Assembly: GCA_015485355.1 (NCBI GenBank)
Contig: WFTQ01000076.1
Coordinates: forward strand, 18,585-82,584
Origin: a bacterium
GTDB taxonomy: Bacteria; Calditrichota; Calditrichia; RBG-13-44-9; J042
DNA: 64,000 nucleotides
Direction of reading: 5' to 3'
Of the stretch, positions 8,736-18,117 are shown in pieces. Every line of letters starts with the position of its first letter. Position 1 is the stretch's first letter. The translations under genes and the position numbers were made by a program. The notes under the pieces are model-generated. The model had not been told where the DNA came from. It saw nothing but the letters and a program-made list of their open reading frames with translations, and searched no databases.

Positions 8736-9647
8736 TTAGAGGCATTCTTCGTACGTTTCCCGATGCGATGGATCCATGGAAATCAGCCGCCGAACATTAT
8801 TGCGATTTTCGTCGAACACGAATAGATTACAAAATTCTTGGTAATGGGCGTCCAGAAATCGTTTCAGAGCCACGCTATTAGGCACCCGGTTGTAAACCTG
8901 TTCCAGCAGGTCCACTACTTTCCGGGACAGTTCCCGGGCCTTTTCCTCATCCTGCTCGGCCTCGATGTAATACAAACAGTCATAATAATAATATTTCGCC
9001 TGTCTCAGGGGGACGTGATCACCATCGGTAATCAATTTTACCTGTTCCAAACGAGCCGTCCAACCCCGGGCATATAGACTGATGGTGCCCTGGTTAGCAA
9101 TGGTTAACGCCCGATTATAGTAAGGGGTACCCCCAAGCAGGATATAAGTATCCAGCTCTCCGGCAATCACCAGGTTGATATAATAATCCACCATATCCAG
9201 AAGAGGATCGAACTGAGACCGCTGATGATCGAAGGCCTGACCCGGTTGATACAGAAATTGCCATGCCTGATCCCGAAAATTTTCTCCCGACGGAGAGCTG
9301 ATTAAAAATTGTGCCAGGTACAGCTTGTCTGCCCCCCGGGTGGTATACGTTTCGACTAATATATGAATGGTGCACTCGATTTCAATATTGTCATTGACAT
9401 CCGCCCATTCATACGTGTTAATATAGTCTTCCAGCTGGGAGGGAAGCCCCATCAACAGAGTCTGCTCCTCCGAAGGAAGAGTGGTCGCTTCCACAGTCAC
9501 CCGGGCTTTCACCACCTGACCGTCCACAACACCCGGGAATTTCAGAGCACTGACTAAACCCGCCGTTATGACCCAAAGGATTACCTGTTTTGCCATGGTA
9601 TGCTTACCCATTTTTTTCGAAATCCCTTTGAATGATCCAACCATCAT
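8736..9647 (-). CDS. porD: PorD-like protein (DUF4835), type IX secretion associated
   Basis: Up to 303 residues. After a signal peptide (AKQVILWVITAGLVSAL) the protein shows the DUF4835/PorD pattern: an N-terminal region on nonspecific tension with 'IECTIHILV', then 'LLDMVDYYINLVIAGELDTY', 'LGGTPYYNRALTIAN', 'ARGW', 'YYYYDCLYYIEAE', and a C-terminal 'PNSVALKRFLDAHYQEFCNLF' followed by 'RRLISMDPSHRETYEE'. These match the order of conserved blocks I know from Bacteroidota PorD. PorD is required for T9SS function in Porphyromonas, but its exact role is unclear. No other por genes are nearby, yet two proteins in this window carry T9SS sorting domains. The start is uncertain: ATGs at 9647, 9611 and 9596 precede the hydrophobic segment and none has a strong RBS. 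Confidence 0.75.
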   Translation of the reverse strand: MMVGSFKGISKKMGKHTMAKQVILWVITAGLVSALKFPGVVDGQVVKARVTVEATTLPSEEQTLLMGLPSQLEDYINTYEWADVNDNIEIECTIHILVETYTTRGADKLYLAQFLISSPSGENFRDQAWQFLYQPGQAFDHQRSQFDPLLDMVDYYINLVIAGELDTYILLGGTPYYNRALTIANQGTISLYARGWTARLEQVKLITDGDHVPLRQAKYYYYDCLYYIEAEQDEEKARELSRKVVDLLEQVYNRVPNSVALKRFLDAHYQEFCNLFVFDENRNNVRRLISMDPSHRETYEECL

Positions 9648-9844
9648 TGCTTCATCATAAGCCCCACTTCGGCCCGGGATTTTGCCTCGGACGTAATTTA
9701 AGTGCCTTCGATCCGCTTTTCAAATCCTCAAAAATTTGGGTACGATTTTCCCACCGGCTACTCTGTCAATTTCAAATCGATAGGATATTCTTCACCGAAT
9801 TTGAGAAGATCGTTTAAAGGAATGAAAAAAATCCCACCGAGATA

Positions 9845-9873
9845 TTGACAAAATGACCAAAATTCCCTAATAT
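9845..9873 (+). promoter_or_regulatory. Near-consensus sigma-70 promoter
   Basis: TTGACA (9845-9850), 17-bp spacer, TAATAT (9868-9873). The -35 box is perfect and the -10 box matches 5 of 6. Initiation near 9880 would leave a leader of about 20 bases before the ATG at 9900. Confidence 0.75.
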
Positions 9874-9899
9874 TTGGCTGTTAAAATTGAAAGTGGTCT

Positions 9900-10472
9900 A
9901 TGAAAAAGTTTATATATATCAGCAGCATTGCCTTGTTGGCGGTTCTGTTCCTTGAGCAAAAAGGGGGAAACGTTAAGGTTTTCACCAACCATTTCAACCC
10001 GCGGGTAGAAAATATCAATTCTTTTCCCTACGTTGCTTTTTCGTTCCGGGGCCATTTCTCGGAGCAATTCCTGGCGTTAAAAGCTTTTCTGGACGAAATC
10101 GAAAAGCAACAAATCATCCCCACCGGTCCGCTTTTCATCGTTTATCGGGAAATTCCGGACTATCCCGGAACGACTGAAACGGTGATGGAATTTTGTTTTC
10201 CCACGGCGGAAGGAACCATGGTGAAAGAGCCCCTGCACCTGAAAACATGGGATTATAGTCAGGTGCTGTCTCTGGAACTCATGGGCTCCGTGGACGAAAT
10301 CACCCAGCCTGACATCGCCTTTCTGAAATCGCTTCGAAAGGGGCGGTTAAAAGCGAACGGACCGGTTGTGGTGCGGGTTATCGATTATCAGAAAGTTTCC
10401 ACCAGTAAAAACGATTTCCAGGGGGAAATCTGGGTTCCCTTAACCGACAAACCCCAGGGCATCAGCAATTGA
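9900..10472 (+). CDS. Membrane-anchored or exported GyrI-like small-molecule-binding protein
   Basis: 190 residues. The first 20 form a signal peptide or anchor (KKFIYISSIALLAVLFL). The remainder resembles the GyrI/SOUL-like effector-binding fold: an early 'FPYVAFSFRGHFSEQFLALKAF', a central 'GPLFIVYREIPDYPG' and 'TVMEFCFPTAEG', and a repeat of the half-domain ('PVVVRVIDYQKVS', 'GEIWVPL'). This fold binds small hydrophobic or cationic ligands in AraC-type regulators and in stand-alone proteins, but an exported copy without a DNA-binding domain points to ligand sequestration or envelope function. The gene is a self-contained unit with a strong promoter upstream and two terminators downstream. 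The RBS is weak. The family call is from visual pattern only. Confidence 0.7.
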   Translation: MKKFIYISSIALLAVLFLEQKGGNVKVFTNHFNPRVENINSFPYVAFSFRGHFSEQFLALKAFLDEIEKQQIIPTGPLFIVYREIPDYPGTTETVMEFCFPTAEGTMVKEPLHLKTWDYSQVLSLELMGSVDEITQPDIAFLKSLRKGRLKANGPVVVRVIDYQKVSTSKNDFQGEIWVPLTDKPQGISN

Positions 10473-10491
10473 ATGCTCTATTTGAATCGGG

Positions 10492-10523
10492 AAGGCGCCT
10501 CCCTCAGTGAAGGCGCCTTTTGC
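10492..10523 (+). terminator. Intrinsic terminator after the GyrI-like gene
   Basis: Perfect 9-bp stem AAGGCGCCT (10492-10500) with AGGCGCCTT (10511-10519), 10-nt loop, followed by TT and GC; it starts 20 bases after the stop. Confidence 0.8.
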
Positions 10524-10565
10524 TCTCCCGGCATGGATGTCATTCACCCCCCAGAAACGGTCGGT

Positions 10566-10594
10566 GGCAGGGCAACGCCCTTGCCGGTTTTTTT
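10566..10594 (+). terminator. Second, back-up terminator
   Basis: GGCAGGGC (10566-10573) pairs with GCCCTTGCC (10577-10585) with one bulged T; after GG a run of seven T follows (10588-10594). Tandem to the terminator at 10492; it faces the convergent peptidase gene. Confidence 0.6.
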
Positions 10595-10668
10595 CGTTAC
10601 ATGCCTGATTCGGCCGATGCCTTTCATGCACTTCTTGGGGAAAGCCGTTTCCTGATGGTGTCCCCTTT

Positions 10669-12675
10669 TTATTGGGCACTCTCGCCCTTTACGTAACGGT
10701 CATACCATTCGAGAACTCGTTTTATGTAATCCAGTTGATGTTCCCTTTCCAACAGCCCATGAGGCTCTCTGGGATAAATCACCAGTTCCACGGGAACGTT
10801 GCGCATTTCCAGCGCCCGGTACAATTCGTATCCCTGTCCAATCGGCACTCGCAGGTCTTTTTCCCCATGGCAGATCAGCGTGGGGGTGCGGGCATTGCGG
10901 ATGTGTGCCAGTGGAGAACGTTCCCAGCTCAATCGTTCGTTTTCCTCGCTGTCCAGCCAGAAAAGGGCCCAATGCACCAGGCTGTTTTCCCGAGGGATAT
11001 CGGTGGTACCGGTAAAGCTGATCCAATTGCTGATACCCGCAAACACCACCGCGGCGGCAAAGCGTTCGCTGTGACGGGTAGCCGCCCAGGCGGAAAAATA
11101 CCCGCCATAAGAGCCACCACCTATGCCCACTTTCCCGCGATCGACCCAGCCTTTTTCAATCAAATCATCAATGCCGTCCAGCACATCGTTGAACTCGGCA
11201 CCGGCAAGATCTTTGTGATCCGCCTTGGAGAATTGAACCCCTCTCCCTGTACTCCCGCGATAATTGGGCATGAGTACCAGATAGCCTCGTGCAGCCAGCA
11301 GTTGCGACCAGCGACTGTAATACGTCACCCATCCGTGATGATAGGCTGCTTCCGGACCCCCATGAATTTGCACGATTAAGGGATGCCGCTTGCCCGCTTC
11401 GAAATCGAGTGGCTTTAGCAACACGCCTTCTATTTCCAGTCCATCCCGGGCCTTCCAGCGAACGACTTCCTGATCAGCGAGCCGGATTTCTTTCAACCAA
11501 TCATTGGAATCGGTTAAACGACGATATTTGCCCTTCTTTGTGGCAATAAAGACCTCATTAGGATGTTCCGGGGTGTTGCCGGCAAAAGCAAAATTGTGGC
11601 TCTCCCGGTGCAAAGAAACGGAGAAGAAAACGGGACCCCGGGCCAGAAGGGGGCGAAAGGTTCGCTGTTTCAATTCCCAGAGCAACAGGTTCGTATAAAC
11701 ACCCTGTTCCGCCACCGTGATCACCCGACGATTGTCCCACCAATCCACGAATCGATTGGTCCCCTCGAAATCGCCGGAAATGTTCACCACCTTTCCGGTG
11801 TTCAGATCCAGTATAAAGAGAGTCCCGGATGCGGGATCATGGGTATCCACACCGGCTAAAAACGCCAGTCGGCTGCCATCGGGGGAGACCCGCATGCTCC
11901 CGATCTTTGCCTGGGGATCGTACAAGAGCCGGGCTTCTTTCTCGGAAATGGGTATCCGATAAATCCGCTTGAACATGTAGGAATGATCGGTAAACGGTTT
12001 GTCCGACGCGGTAAAGATAATCTCTTGCGAATTGGGCGCCCAGGTAAAATCCCATACCGTGAAATCCTCTGTTGTGAGCACCTGCTGGTCTCCATGGTTC
12101 AGATTTAACAGCCATAAACGGGCATGTTTATAATCCTTTTCAAAAACTTTCCAATCTTTTCCGGCTTCGCGGGCCTTTTTCTCCTCATCATTTTCCGGAT
12201 CAACCATCCGATAAACCAGCCATTTCCCGTCCGGAGAAACCGCAAAACCGCCAACCGAATTTAATGCCTGGGTAACCGGATAAGCTTCGCCACCCTTGAG
12301 GGGCAAGGCGTAAACCTGGGTATGGGTTTCCGGTTCTCGCCGGGACAGGAAATAGAGCAACGTTCCGTCAGGGCTCCAGCGAGGGGATCGGGAATTAACT
12401 CCCTCCAGGGTGAGTCGACGATTCTCGGTCCCTTTCCTGTCGGTCAACCAGATCTCGTAACGATAACCACCGGGTTTCTCACCCTCGTCCCGGGGTTTCC
12501 TCAGCACATAGGCAATGCGTTCACCATCCGGAGAAATTTGGACTTCGGTAACCAATTTTAAAGCCACCACATCTTCGGGTTGAATGATCCGCTTTCCCTG
12601 TCCCTGAAGCCCCTGGAACAGGACAACAACGACTAAAACGACGGGCCACATCAATCCACTCCGCTGGATCCTCAT
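10669..12675 (-). CDS. Exported S9 family prolyl oligopeptidase-type peptidase
   Basis: 668 residues. A signal peptide (LMWPVVLVVVVLFQGLQG) is followed by a WD40-like/PD40 beta-propeller ('SPDGERIAYVLRKP', 'SPRWSPDGTLLYF', 'RVSPDGSRLAFLA') to about residue 380 and an alpha/beta hydrolase domain. The catalytic triad is visible: Ser522 in 'GGGSYGGY', Asp607 in 'HGEKDLRVP' and His639 in 'EPHGL'. The best fit is an acylaminoacyl- or dipeptidyl-peptidase-like enzyme that trims peptides in the periplasm. The start is secured by GAGGAGG six bases before the ATG. A second enzyme of the same family lies at 32782-34815. Confidence 0.93.
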   Translation of the reverse strand: MRIQRSGLMWPVVLVVVVLFQGLQGQGKRIIQPEDVVALKLVTEVQISPDGERIAYVLRKPRDEGEKPGGYRYEIWLTDRKGTENRRLTLEGVNSRSPRWSPDGTLLYFLSRREPETHTQVYALPLKGGEAYPVTQALNSVGGFAVSPDGKWLVYRMVDPENDEEKKAREAGKDWKVFEKDYKHARLWLLNLNHGDQQVLTTEDFTVWDFTWAPNSQEIIFTASDKPFTDHSYMFKRIYRIPISEKEARLLYDPQAKIGSMRVSPDGSRLAFLAGVDTHDPASGTLFILDLNTGKVVNISGDFEGTNRFVDWWDNRRVITVAEQGVYTNLLLWELKQRTFRPLLARGPVFFSVSLHRESHNFAFAGNTPEHPNEVFIATKKGKYRRLTDSNDWLKEIRLADQEVVRWKARDGLEIEGVLLKPLDFEAGKRHPLIVQIHGGPEAAYHHGWVTYYSRWSQLLAARGYLVLMPNYRGSTGRGVQFSKADHKDLAGAEFNDVLDGIDDLIEKGWVDRGKVGIGGGSYGGYFSAWAATRHSERFAAAVVFAGISNWISFTGTTDIPRENSLVHWALFWLDSEENERLSWERSPLAHIRNARTPTLICHGEKDLRVPIGQGYELYRALEMRNVPVELVIYPREPHGLLEREHQLDYIKRVLEWYDRYVKGESAQ

Positions 12676-13032
12676 AACAACCTCCTCTTTTGTATCTCAA
12701 GCACTACGCAATCTTTAGAATGTACGAACGGCCGTTCCAGGATTTCAACAACAGAGAAAAAATCCATTGATCGCCCCGAGGAAGTAAAAAAGGATTCCTG
12801 GAACCACGGTTGGACGGGTTCTGTTTACGCAGGCCTTTCCGGGACGGTGGATCGTCCCCCAACAACCCGATCGGTCCCGCTACGGTCCGGTTGCCGATAT
12901 TTTGAAATTCGACAAAAATATTCCAGGGCCTTCCTCCTCTGCGGTGGTATCCCCTTTGGATGGAGCATTTGCTTTTCTCAAGGGCCGAGGGGAATGCCTT
13001 CGTAGGGGCCGTCTTATTCTGATCGTTCGATG
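12676..13032. other. Intergenic stretch with a 12-bp palindrome
   Basis: No gene is visible. GAACGGCCGTTC (12726-12737) is a perfect palindrome about 50 bases upstream of the S9 peptidase ATG. It overlaps an imperfect inverted repeat: GTTCCAGGATT (12734-12744) against ATTCCTGGAAC near 12793-12804. No T-rich terminator follows sucB. Confidence 0.4.
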
Positions 13033-14277
13033 TTAAACGTTCAATAGCATGCGGGTGGGCTCTTCCAGAAGTTCTTTCACCCGGAACAGAAAACGAACCG
13101 ATTCCCGCCCATCGATAATTCGATGGTCGTAAGAGAGGGCCACATACATCATGGGGCGGATAACAACTTCTCCCTGCACCACGACCGGTCTTTCCTGAAT
13201 CGCATGCATTCCCAGAATGGCCGATTGAGGATAATTCAGCAGCGGTGTAGACAGCAGGGATCCGAATACTCCGCCGTTGGTGATGGTGAAGGTCCCGCCG
13301 CTCATTTCTTCGATACTCAGTTTGTTCCGGCGGGCTTTTTCGGCCAGGCGGGCGATTTCCTTTTCAATTTCCGCCAGGGAAAACCGTTCGGCATTGCGGA
13401 TCACGGGCACGACCAGACCTCGATCCGTAGATACGGCGATACCGATGTCACAATACTCATAGAAAATGATGTCCGTTCCATCGATTTGCGCGTTGACCGC
13501 CGGAAAGTCACTTAACGCAATTGTGCAGGCCTTTACAAAAAAGGACATGAAGCCCAGTTTGATACCAAACTTTTGTTGGAAAACTTCCTGATATTCCTTC
13601 CGCAGCCGGATAATCCGGGACATGTCCACTTCGTTAAACGTGGTGAGCATGGCCGTTTCGTTTTTCGCCGCCACCAGGCGGCGGGAAATGGTCTGCCGCA
13701 GGGTGGACATGCGTTCTCTGCGGATTTTCCGAGAAACCGCCTTTTCCTCCACCTGCGGTTCGGGAGGTTCTTCTTGCTCCGGTTCAATTTCCTTCCTGGA
13801 GGGCGCAGCGGCCGGTTCCCGTGCCACGGCCCGTAGTGCATCGTCTTTAGTAATCTTCCCCCCCGTTCCCGTTCCTTGGACCTCCCCGGGATCGATCCCC
13901 GCTTCTTGAAGAATCCGTGCCGCTACCGGGGACACTTTTATTCCCGACGTCCGGGGGGCCCGGGCCGGCGCTTCCGGTTGCTCTTCCACTACCGATTCCG
14001 CTGCCTTCACCCCGCCGGGAGCCGGCTTCGCCACTCGATCGGCGGAGGTCTCGATCTCCCCGATCACATCCCCTACCCGTACCGTTTGCCCCTCCGGGAT
14101 GAGTATTTTTAACGTCCCGGCTTCCTCGGCGGGCACTTCGAAGGTCGCCTTTTCCGACTCGATTTCACAAACCGGTTCATCACGCTCGACGTAGGTCCCC
14201 TCTTTCTTCAACCATTGTCCGATGGTCACCTCGGCAATAGACTCGCCAACTTCAGGAACTTTGATGGCCACTTTCAT
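13033..14277 (-). CDS. sucB: Dihydrolipoyllysine succinyltransferase, E2 of 2-oxoglutarate dehydrogenase
   Basis: 414 residues. Order of domains: lipoyl domain (residues 1-77) with the lipoylated Lys in '[10 protein letters not shown]', an Ala/Pro/Glu-rich linker, a peripheral subunit-binding domain (about 113-150, '[18 protein letters not shown]', '[12 protein letters not shown]'), a second charged linker, and the catalytic acyltransferase domain ending with 'SYDHRIIDG', whose His and Asp are catalytic. It transfers succinyl groups to CoA in the TCA cycle. It follows sucA by 22 bases on the same strand. GAGGAG lies about 10 bases before the ATG. No E3 (lpd) gene is in the window, so that subunit is supplied from elsewhere. 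Confidence 0.95.
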   Translation of the reverse strand: MKVAIKVPEVGESIAEVTIGQWLKKEGTYVERDEPVCEIESEKATFEVPAEEAGTLKILIPEGQTVRVGDVIGEIETSADRVAKPAPGGVKAAESVVEEQPEAPARAPRTSGIKVSPVAARILQEAGIDPGEVQGTGTGGKITKDDALRAVAREPAAAPSRKEIEPEQEEPPEPQVEEKAVSRKIRRERMSTLRQTISRRLVAAKNETAMLTTFNEVDMSRIIRLRKEYQEVFQQKFGIKLGFMSFFVKACTIALSDFPAVNAQIDGTDIIFYEYCDIGIAVSTDRGLVVPVIRNAERFSLAEIEKEIARLAEKARRNKLSIEEMSGGTFTITNGGVFGSLLSTPLLNYPQSAILGMHAIQERPVVVQGEVVIRPMMYVALSYDHRIIDGRESVRFLFRVKELLEEPTRMLLNV

Positions 14278-14299
14278 GTATCTTGATCTCCTCTGTTAT

Positions 14300-17062
14300 T
14301 CATCCGATCACGGTAATGGATGATTTTGTTTTTCGGGATGGGGCTAAGATCCGAAACACTTTTTCGATGATTTCGCTGTGTTCGATGGCGTGTACTTTAT
14401 GGAAACCGGTAGCAGGGCTGGCACTTTCGCGTCGGGCGATTACTTCCAGGCGTACCAGATTGAATTTCCGGCGCAGGAAAGGCCAGGCTCCCATATTTTC
14501 GGGTTCTTCCTGAACCCAAACGAACTTTTGGGCCCGGGAATAGCGCTTGCGTATTGCTTCTAAACGATGGATCGGCAGAGGATAGAGCTGTTCCAATCGG
14601 ACGAAGGCCACATCGGTCCGGCCGCGTTTTTCCCGCTCTTGAATCAAATCATAATACATTTTCCCGCTGCAAAAAAAGACCACTTTAACCTCCTTGGGAT
14701 CCCCGGCAGGATCGTCGATTACTTCCTGAAACCCCCGCCCGGAAAATTCCTCCAGGCTGCTGATGCAGAGAGGATGCCGCAACAGACTTTTGGGGGCAAA
14801 AACGATCAGCGGTATCCGAAAGGGAAACTTCATCTGCCGCCGTAGAACATGGAACATGTTGGCGGGTGTGGTGGGATACACGACCTGCCAGTTCAAGCCG
14901 GCGGACAGGGTTAAAAATCGTTCTATCCGGGCGGAAGAGTGTTCCGGACCCTGCCCTTCGTATCCATGAGGCAGATAAACCACCAAACCGTTTACCTTTT
15001 TCCACTTTTGGTAGGAACAACATAGAAATTGGTCAATGATGATCTGGGCGCCGTTTGCAAAATCGCCAAATTGGGCTTCCCAGATGGTTAATCCTCGGGG
15101 GGTGGCCCAGGCATACCCGAACTCAAAACCCAACACCCCATACTCGCTTAATGGGGAATTGAAAATGTCAAACTTGGGTTGATTTTTTTTGATATGATTC
15201 AAGGGGATATATACCGCTTCGGTATCTTCATTGAGCAATACTGCGTGTCGATGGGCAAAGGTTCCCCGGCGACTATCCTGTCCGCTTAATCGGATCGGGA
15301 TACCTTCGTCCAGCAGGGTGGCATAGGCTAACCATTCGGCAATGGCCCAGTCGGCTTCCTGCTTATCCAGCACGCGGCGCTTGCGTTCCTCGAATAAACG
15401 ACGGATTTTGCGAAAGACCTTAACTTCCTTTGGAATGGTAAAAATGCGCTGGGTCAGATCCAGCAATCGGTTCTTATCCACGGCGGTATCGGGTGGGTTG
15501 AAAAAATCTTCCCGGCGGGGTTCCCGGAATCCTTCCCAATAGGATTGGAAGGGTGCGATACGGGGTTTAACGGGCTTCTTCTTGACCTTCTCCAGGCGCT
15601 CCTGAAGCATGGTTTGAAACTCCTTTTCCATTTCCTCGGCAATCCCCCGTTCCACTTCCCCACCCTCTAAGAGTTTCTGATAATAAATCCGGCGGGGATC
15701 GGGATGTTTTTCAATAACCGTATACAACTGGGGCTGGGTGAACCGCGGTTCATCGGCTTCGTTGTGACCATAACGCCGATATCCCAGTAAATCGATAAAC
15801 ACATCCGTATGAAATTGCTGTCGGTATGCCACAGCCAATTGCACCGCCCAGACCACCGCTTCCACATCGTCCGCATTGACATGAAAGATAGGCGAATGGG
15901 TGACTTTACCCACATCGGTACAGTAAATGCTGCTTCGTCCCTCCAGATAATTGGTGGTGAAACCGACCTGGTTATTGATAACAAGATGAATCGTTCCGCC
16001 GGTGCGGTAGCCCGGCAGCTGAGCCATTTGCACCACCTCGTATATCACCCCCTGCCCTGCAATGGCGGCGTCTCCGTGGATCAGAATGGGAATCAATTTA
16101 TTCAAATCCCCATTGTACAGATGATCGATTTTTGCTCGGGCGATTCCTTCCACCACCGGATCGACCGCTTCCAGATGGGAGGGGTTAGGCGATAGGCTTA
16201 AGTGGACGGTTCGTCCTGAACGGGTTTTCACATCGTTGGAATATCCCAGGTGATACTTCACATCCCCCTCAAATAGATCGCTTTCCAACAACTCGCCCTC
16301 AAATTCGGTAAATATCTCTTCGTAGGATTTGTTCAAAATGTTGGCCAGCACATTCAATCGGCCCCGGTGGGCCATGCCGATGACAAATTCCCTGGCGCCC
16401 AGTTGGGCCCCTTTGTCAATGATGGCATCCAGTCCCGGGATCAACGTTTCGCCCCCGGAAAGCGCAAACCGCTTTTGCCCCACGTACTTGGTATGCAGAA
16501 ATTTTTCGAATACCACCGCCTGATTCAGCTTGTGCAGGATATGGCGCTTATCGGCACCGGTCAAATCGGGACGATTGCGGGTCGATTCCATTCGTTCCTG
16601 CAACCACTTCACCCGTTCAGGATAACGAATGTACATGTACTCCACACCAATCGAGCCGCAATAGGTTTGTTGGAGGTGGTCAATAATATCCCGCAACCGC
16701 GCCGCTCCTAAGCCGATCGCACTTCCGGCCTGAAAGACCTTGTCCAGGTCGGCCGAAGAGAGACCGAAGTTCCCGATGTCCAGCGTAGGGCGATACTTGC
16801 GGCGTGCCCTGACGGGATTGGTACGGGTAAAAAAATGCCCTCGGGTTCGATAGCCATGGATCAAATTGAGCACCCGGAACTCTTTCTCGATCTCCTCGGG
16901 AATGGCGGGTGCCTGAATCCGGTGCTTCCGGGCATAGTCGTACCCTTCAAAAAATTGGCGCCATTGGGGATCCACCGACTCCGGATCCGTTTGATAGTCC
17001 CGATACAAAGACTCAATGAAGGCCGGGTGCGCCTGAAATAGATACGTGAATTTATGATTCAT
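14300..17062 (-). CDS. sucA: 2-oxoglutarate dehydrogenase E1 component
   Basis: 920 residues, the usual length for a thiamine-diphosphate-dependent SucA. The N-terminus 'FIESLYRDYQTDPESVDPQW' is the domain that binds E2. The ThDP region shows 'FVIGMAHRGRLNVLANIL' and 'HGDAAIAGQGVIYE', and the pyrimidine domain shows 'RLSGQDSRRGTFAHRHAV' and 'LPHGYEGQGPEHSS'. It decarboxylates 2-oxoglutarate and transfers the succinyl unit to the lipoyl arm of SucB, encoded 22 bases downstream. The gene indicates an oxidative TCA branch in this organism. The RBS is weak (AAGGA about 11 bases upstream). The sequence just upstream is AT-rich with a possible TATAAA but no matching -35 box. Confidence 0.96.
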   Translation of the reverse strand: MNHKFTYLFQAHPAFIESLYRDYQTDPESVDPQWRQFFEGYDYARKHRIQAPAIPEEIEKEFRVLNLIHGYRTRGHFFTRTNPVRARRKYRPTLDIGNFGLSSADLDKVFQAGSAIGLGAARLRDIIDHLQQTYCGSIGVEYMYIRYPERVKWLQERMESTRNRPDLTGADKRHILHKLNQAVVFEKFLHTKYVGQKRFALSGGETLIPGLDAIIDKGAQLGAREFVIGMAHRGRLNVLANILNKSYEEIFTEFEGELLESDLFEGDVKYHLGYSNDVKTRSGRTVHLSLSPNPSHLEAVDPVVEGIARAKIDHLYNGDLNKLIPILIHGDAAIAGQGVIYEVVQMAQLPGYRTGGTIHLVINNQVGFTTNYLEGRSSIYCTDVGKVTHSPIFHVNADDVEAVVWAVQLAVAYRQQFHTDVFIDLLGYRRYGHNEADEPRFTQPQLYTVIEKHPDPRRIYYQKLLEGGEVERGIAEEMEKEFQTMLQERLEKVKKKPVKPRIAPFQSYWEGFREPRREDFFNPPDTAVDKNRLLDLTQRIFTIPKEVKVFRKIRRLFEERKRRVLDKQEADWAIAEWLAYATLLDEGIPIRLSGQDSRRGTFAHRHAVLLNEDTEAVYIPLNHIKKNQPKFDIFNSPLSEYGVLGFEFGYAWATPRGLTIWEAQFGDFANGAQIIIDQFLCCSYQKWKKVNGLVVYLPHGYEGQGPEHSSARIERFLTLSAGLNWQVVYPTTPANMFHVLRRQMKFPFRIPLIVFAPKSLLRHPLCISSLEEFSGRGFQEVIDDPAGDPKEVKVVFFCSGKMYYDLIQEREKRGRTDVAFVRLEQLYPLPIHRLEAIRKRYSRAQKFVWVQEEPENMGAWPFLRRKFNLVRLEVIARRESASPATGFHKVHAIEHSEIIEKVFRILAPSRKTKSSITVIG

Positions 17063-17414
17063 CGTCTGGCAATCCTTTTTAAATATTTATACAGAATTAT
17101 GCCTACATATCTTCGGGCGGTTGTTTAAAATTTTAAGGGATTAAAACCAGTCGCTTTGTCATACCCATCCACTCCTTACGCGTTTTCATTAAGCAATCGT
17201 CCCCCAACAAGTGTCCCCGGGAATGGCGACTTCGCAGGCAGCCTTGAGCCTTCGTTGCCAGTCGATCCGAATCAGGGGAAATAGAACGCCGTTTGCGGGT
17301 GGCCTCAACGCGGCGATCCGAACCCACGTCACCGCCACAGTGTTGGCGGTCACCGGCGGGGTCATACCCATCGCAGAAATCCGAAAACACCGGAGCGAGG
17401 CTCCGCCGTCGGCT
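17063..17414. other. Intergenic stretch between queF and sucA
   Basis: No gene is supported. One hairpin is present (ACCGCCA at 17331-17337 with TGGCGGT at 17344-17350) but no T-run follows it. The first 60 bases before sucA are AT-rich and probably hold its promoter. Confidence 0.3.
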
Positions 17415-17864
17415 TTACGATCGAACATTGCCAATCCGATCCTTAATGGCTTCCCGTGCCGCGGGTGTCCGCAGGTGTTCCGCATCCACCGTAATGGCTA
17501 TGCCACCGCGGATGTTAAACCGACCGATGACCCGACACCAGTGCGGATTCAGCGTCTGCACCAGATCCTCCAGAATCCGGTTCACCACGTGCTCGTGAAA
17601 GACGCCTTCGTCGCGGTAGGACCATAAATACAATTTGAAGGACTTGGATTCCACAATTTTCTGATCGGGCACATACTCCACTCGTATGCGGGCAAAATCC
17701 GGTTGCCCCGTTATGGGACACAGGCACGTGAATTCGCTGGTTTCCAGAATCACCAGGTAATAGCGACCCGGCGTCCGGTTGGGAAAGGCCTCCAGTTTTT
17801 TACTGGGTTTTGCCTTTCGTCCCAGAACCGTCAATTCCCGATACTCTTGGTCTTTTGGGCTCAT
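17415..17864 (-). CDS. queF: NADPH-dependent 7-cyano-7-deazaguanine reductase (preQ1 synthase)
   Basis: 149 residues, the short unimodular type like that of Bacillus. It reduces the nitrile preQ0 to the amine preQ1 in queuosine tRNA-modification synthesis. The signature 'EFTCLCPITGQPDFA' holds the nucleophile Cys49, which forms the thioimide, and Asp56; the seven-residue spacing fits the family. 'ESKSFKLYLWSYRDEGVFHE' is the NADPH/QueF motif and 'NIRGGIAI' the conserved C-terminal block. I chose the ATG at 17864 because AGAGGGG lies a few bases upstream; an in-frame TTG at 17897 would add 11 residues but has no RBS. The other queuosine genes are not in the window. Confidence 0.93.
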   Translation of the reverse strand: MSPKDQEYRELTVLGRKAKPSKKLEAFPNRTPGRYYLVILETSEFTCLCPITGQPDFARIRVEYVPDQKIVESKSFKLYLWSYRDEGVFHEHVVNRILEDLVQTLNPHWCRVIGRFNIRGGIAITVDAEHLRTPAAREAIKDRIGNVRS

Positions 17865-18075
17865 GATCGCCCCTCTCGTGATAAAAGTGGGTTTCAAATT
17901 TATGCTATCCGCAACGGGATCGAAAGAGTTTACAAAAATTCATCCGTGTTAGCAGGCGATACCCGTTCCCGGATCAACTCCGGGCTGACGGTGCCATGGA
18001 CGGGATTTTACTTGTGAATTTGTGCACACTCGGTAAATTGTTCCAATTTTTTTCATAATTCGGCGCTTAGGGGTA

Positions 18076-18103
18076 TTGACTTTTTATTTTATTTCATTAA
18101 ATT
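18076..18103 (+). promoter_or_regulatory. Candidate promoter for the susC-susD operon
   Basis: TTGACT (18076-18081), 16-bp spacer, TAAATT (18098-18103) in an AT-rich segment. Initiation near 18110 would give a leader of about 180 bases before susC, which includes the hairpins and terminator described next. Confidence 0.45.
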
Positions 18104-18117
18104 ATCGAATGGAGATA

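Noticed and set aside
10473..10655. 60-codon open frame after the GyrI-like gene
   Set aside because: It spans both terminators and has no RBS.
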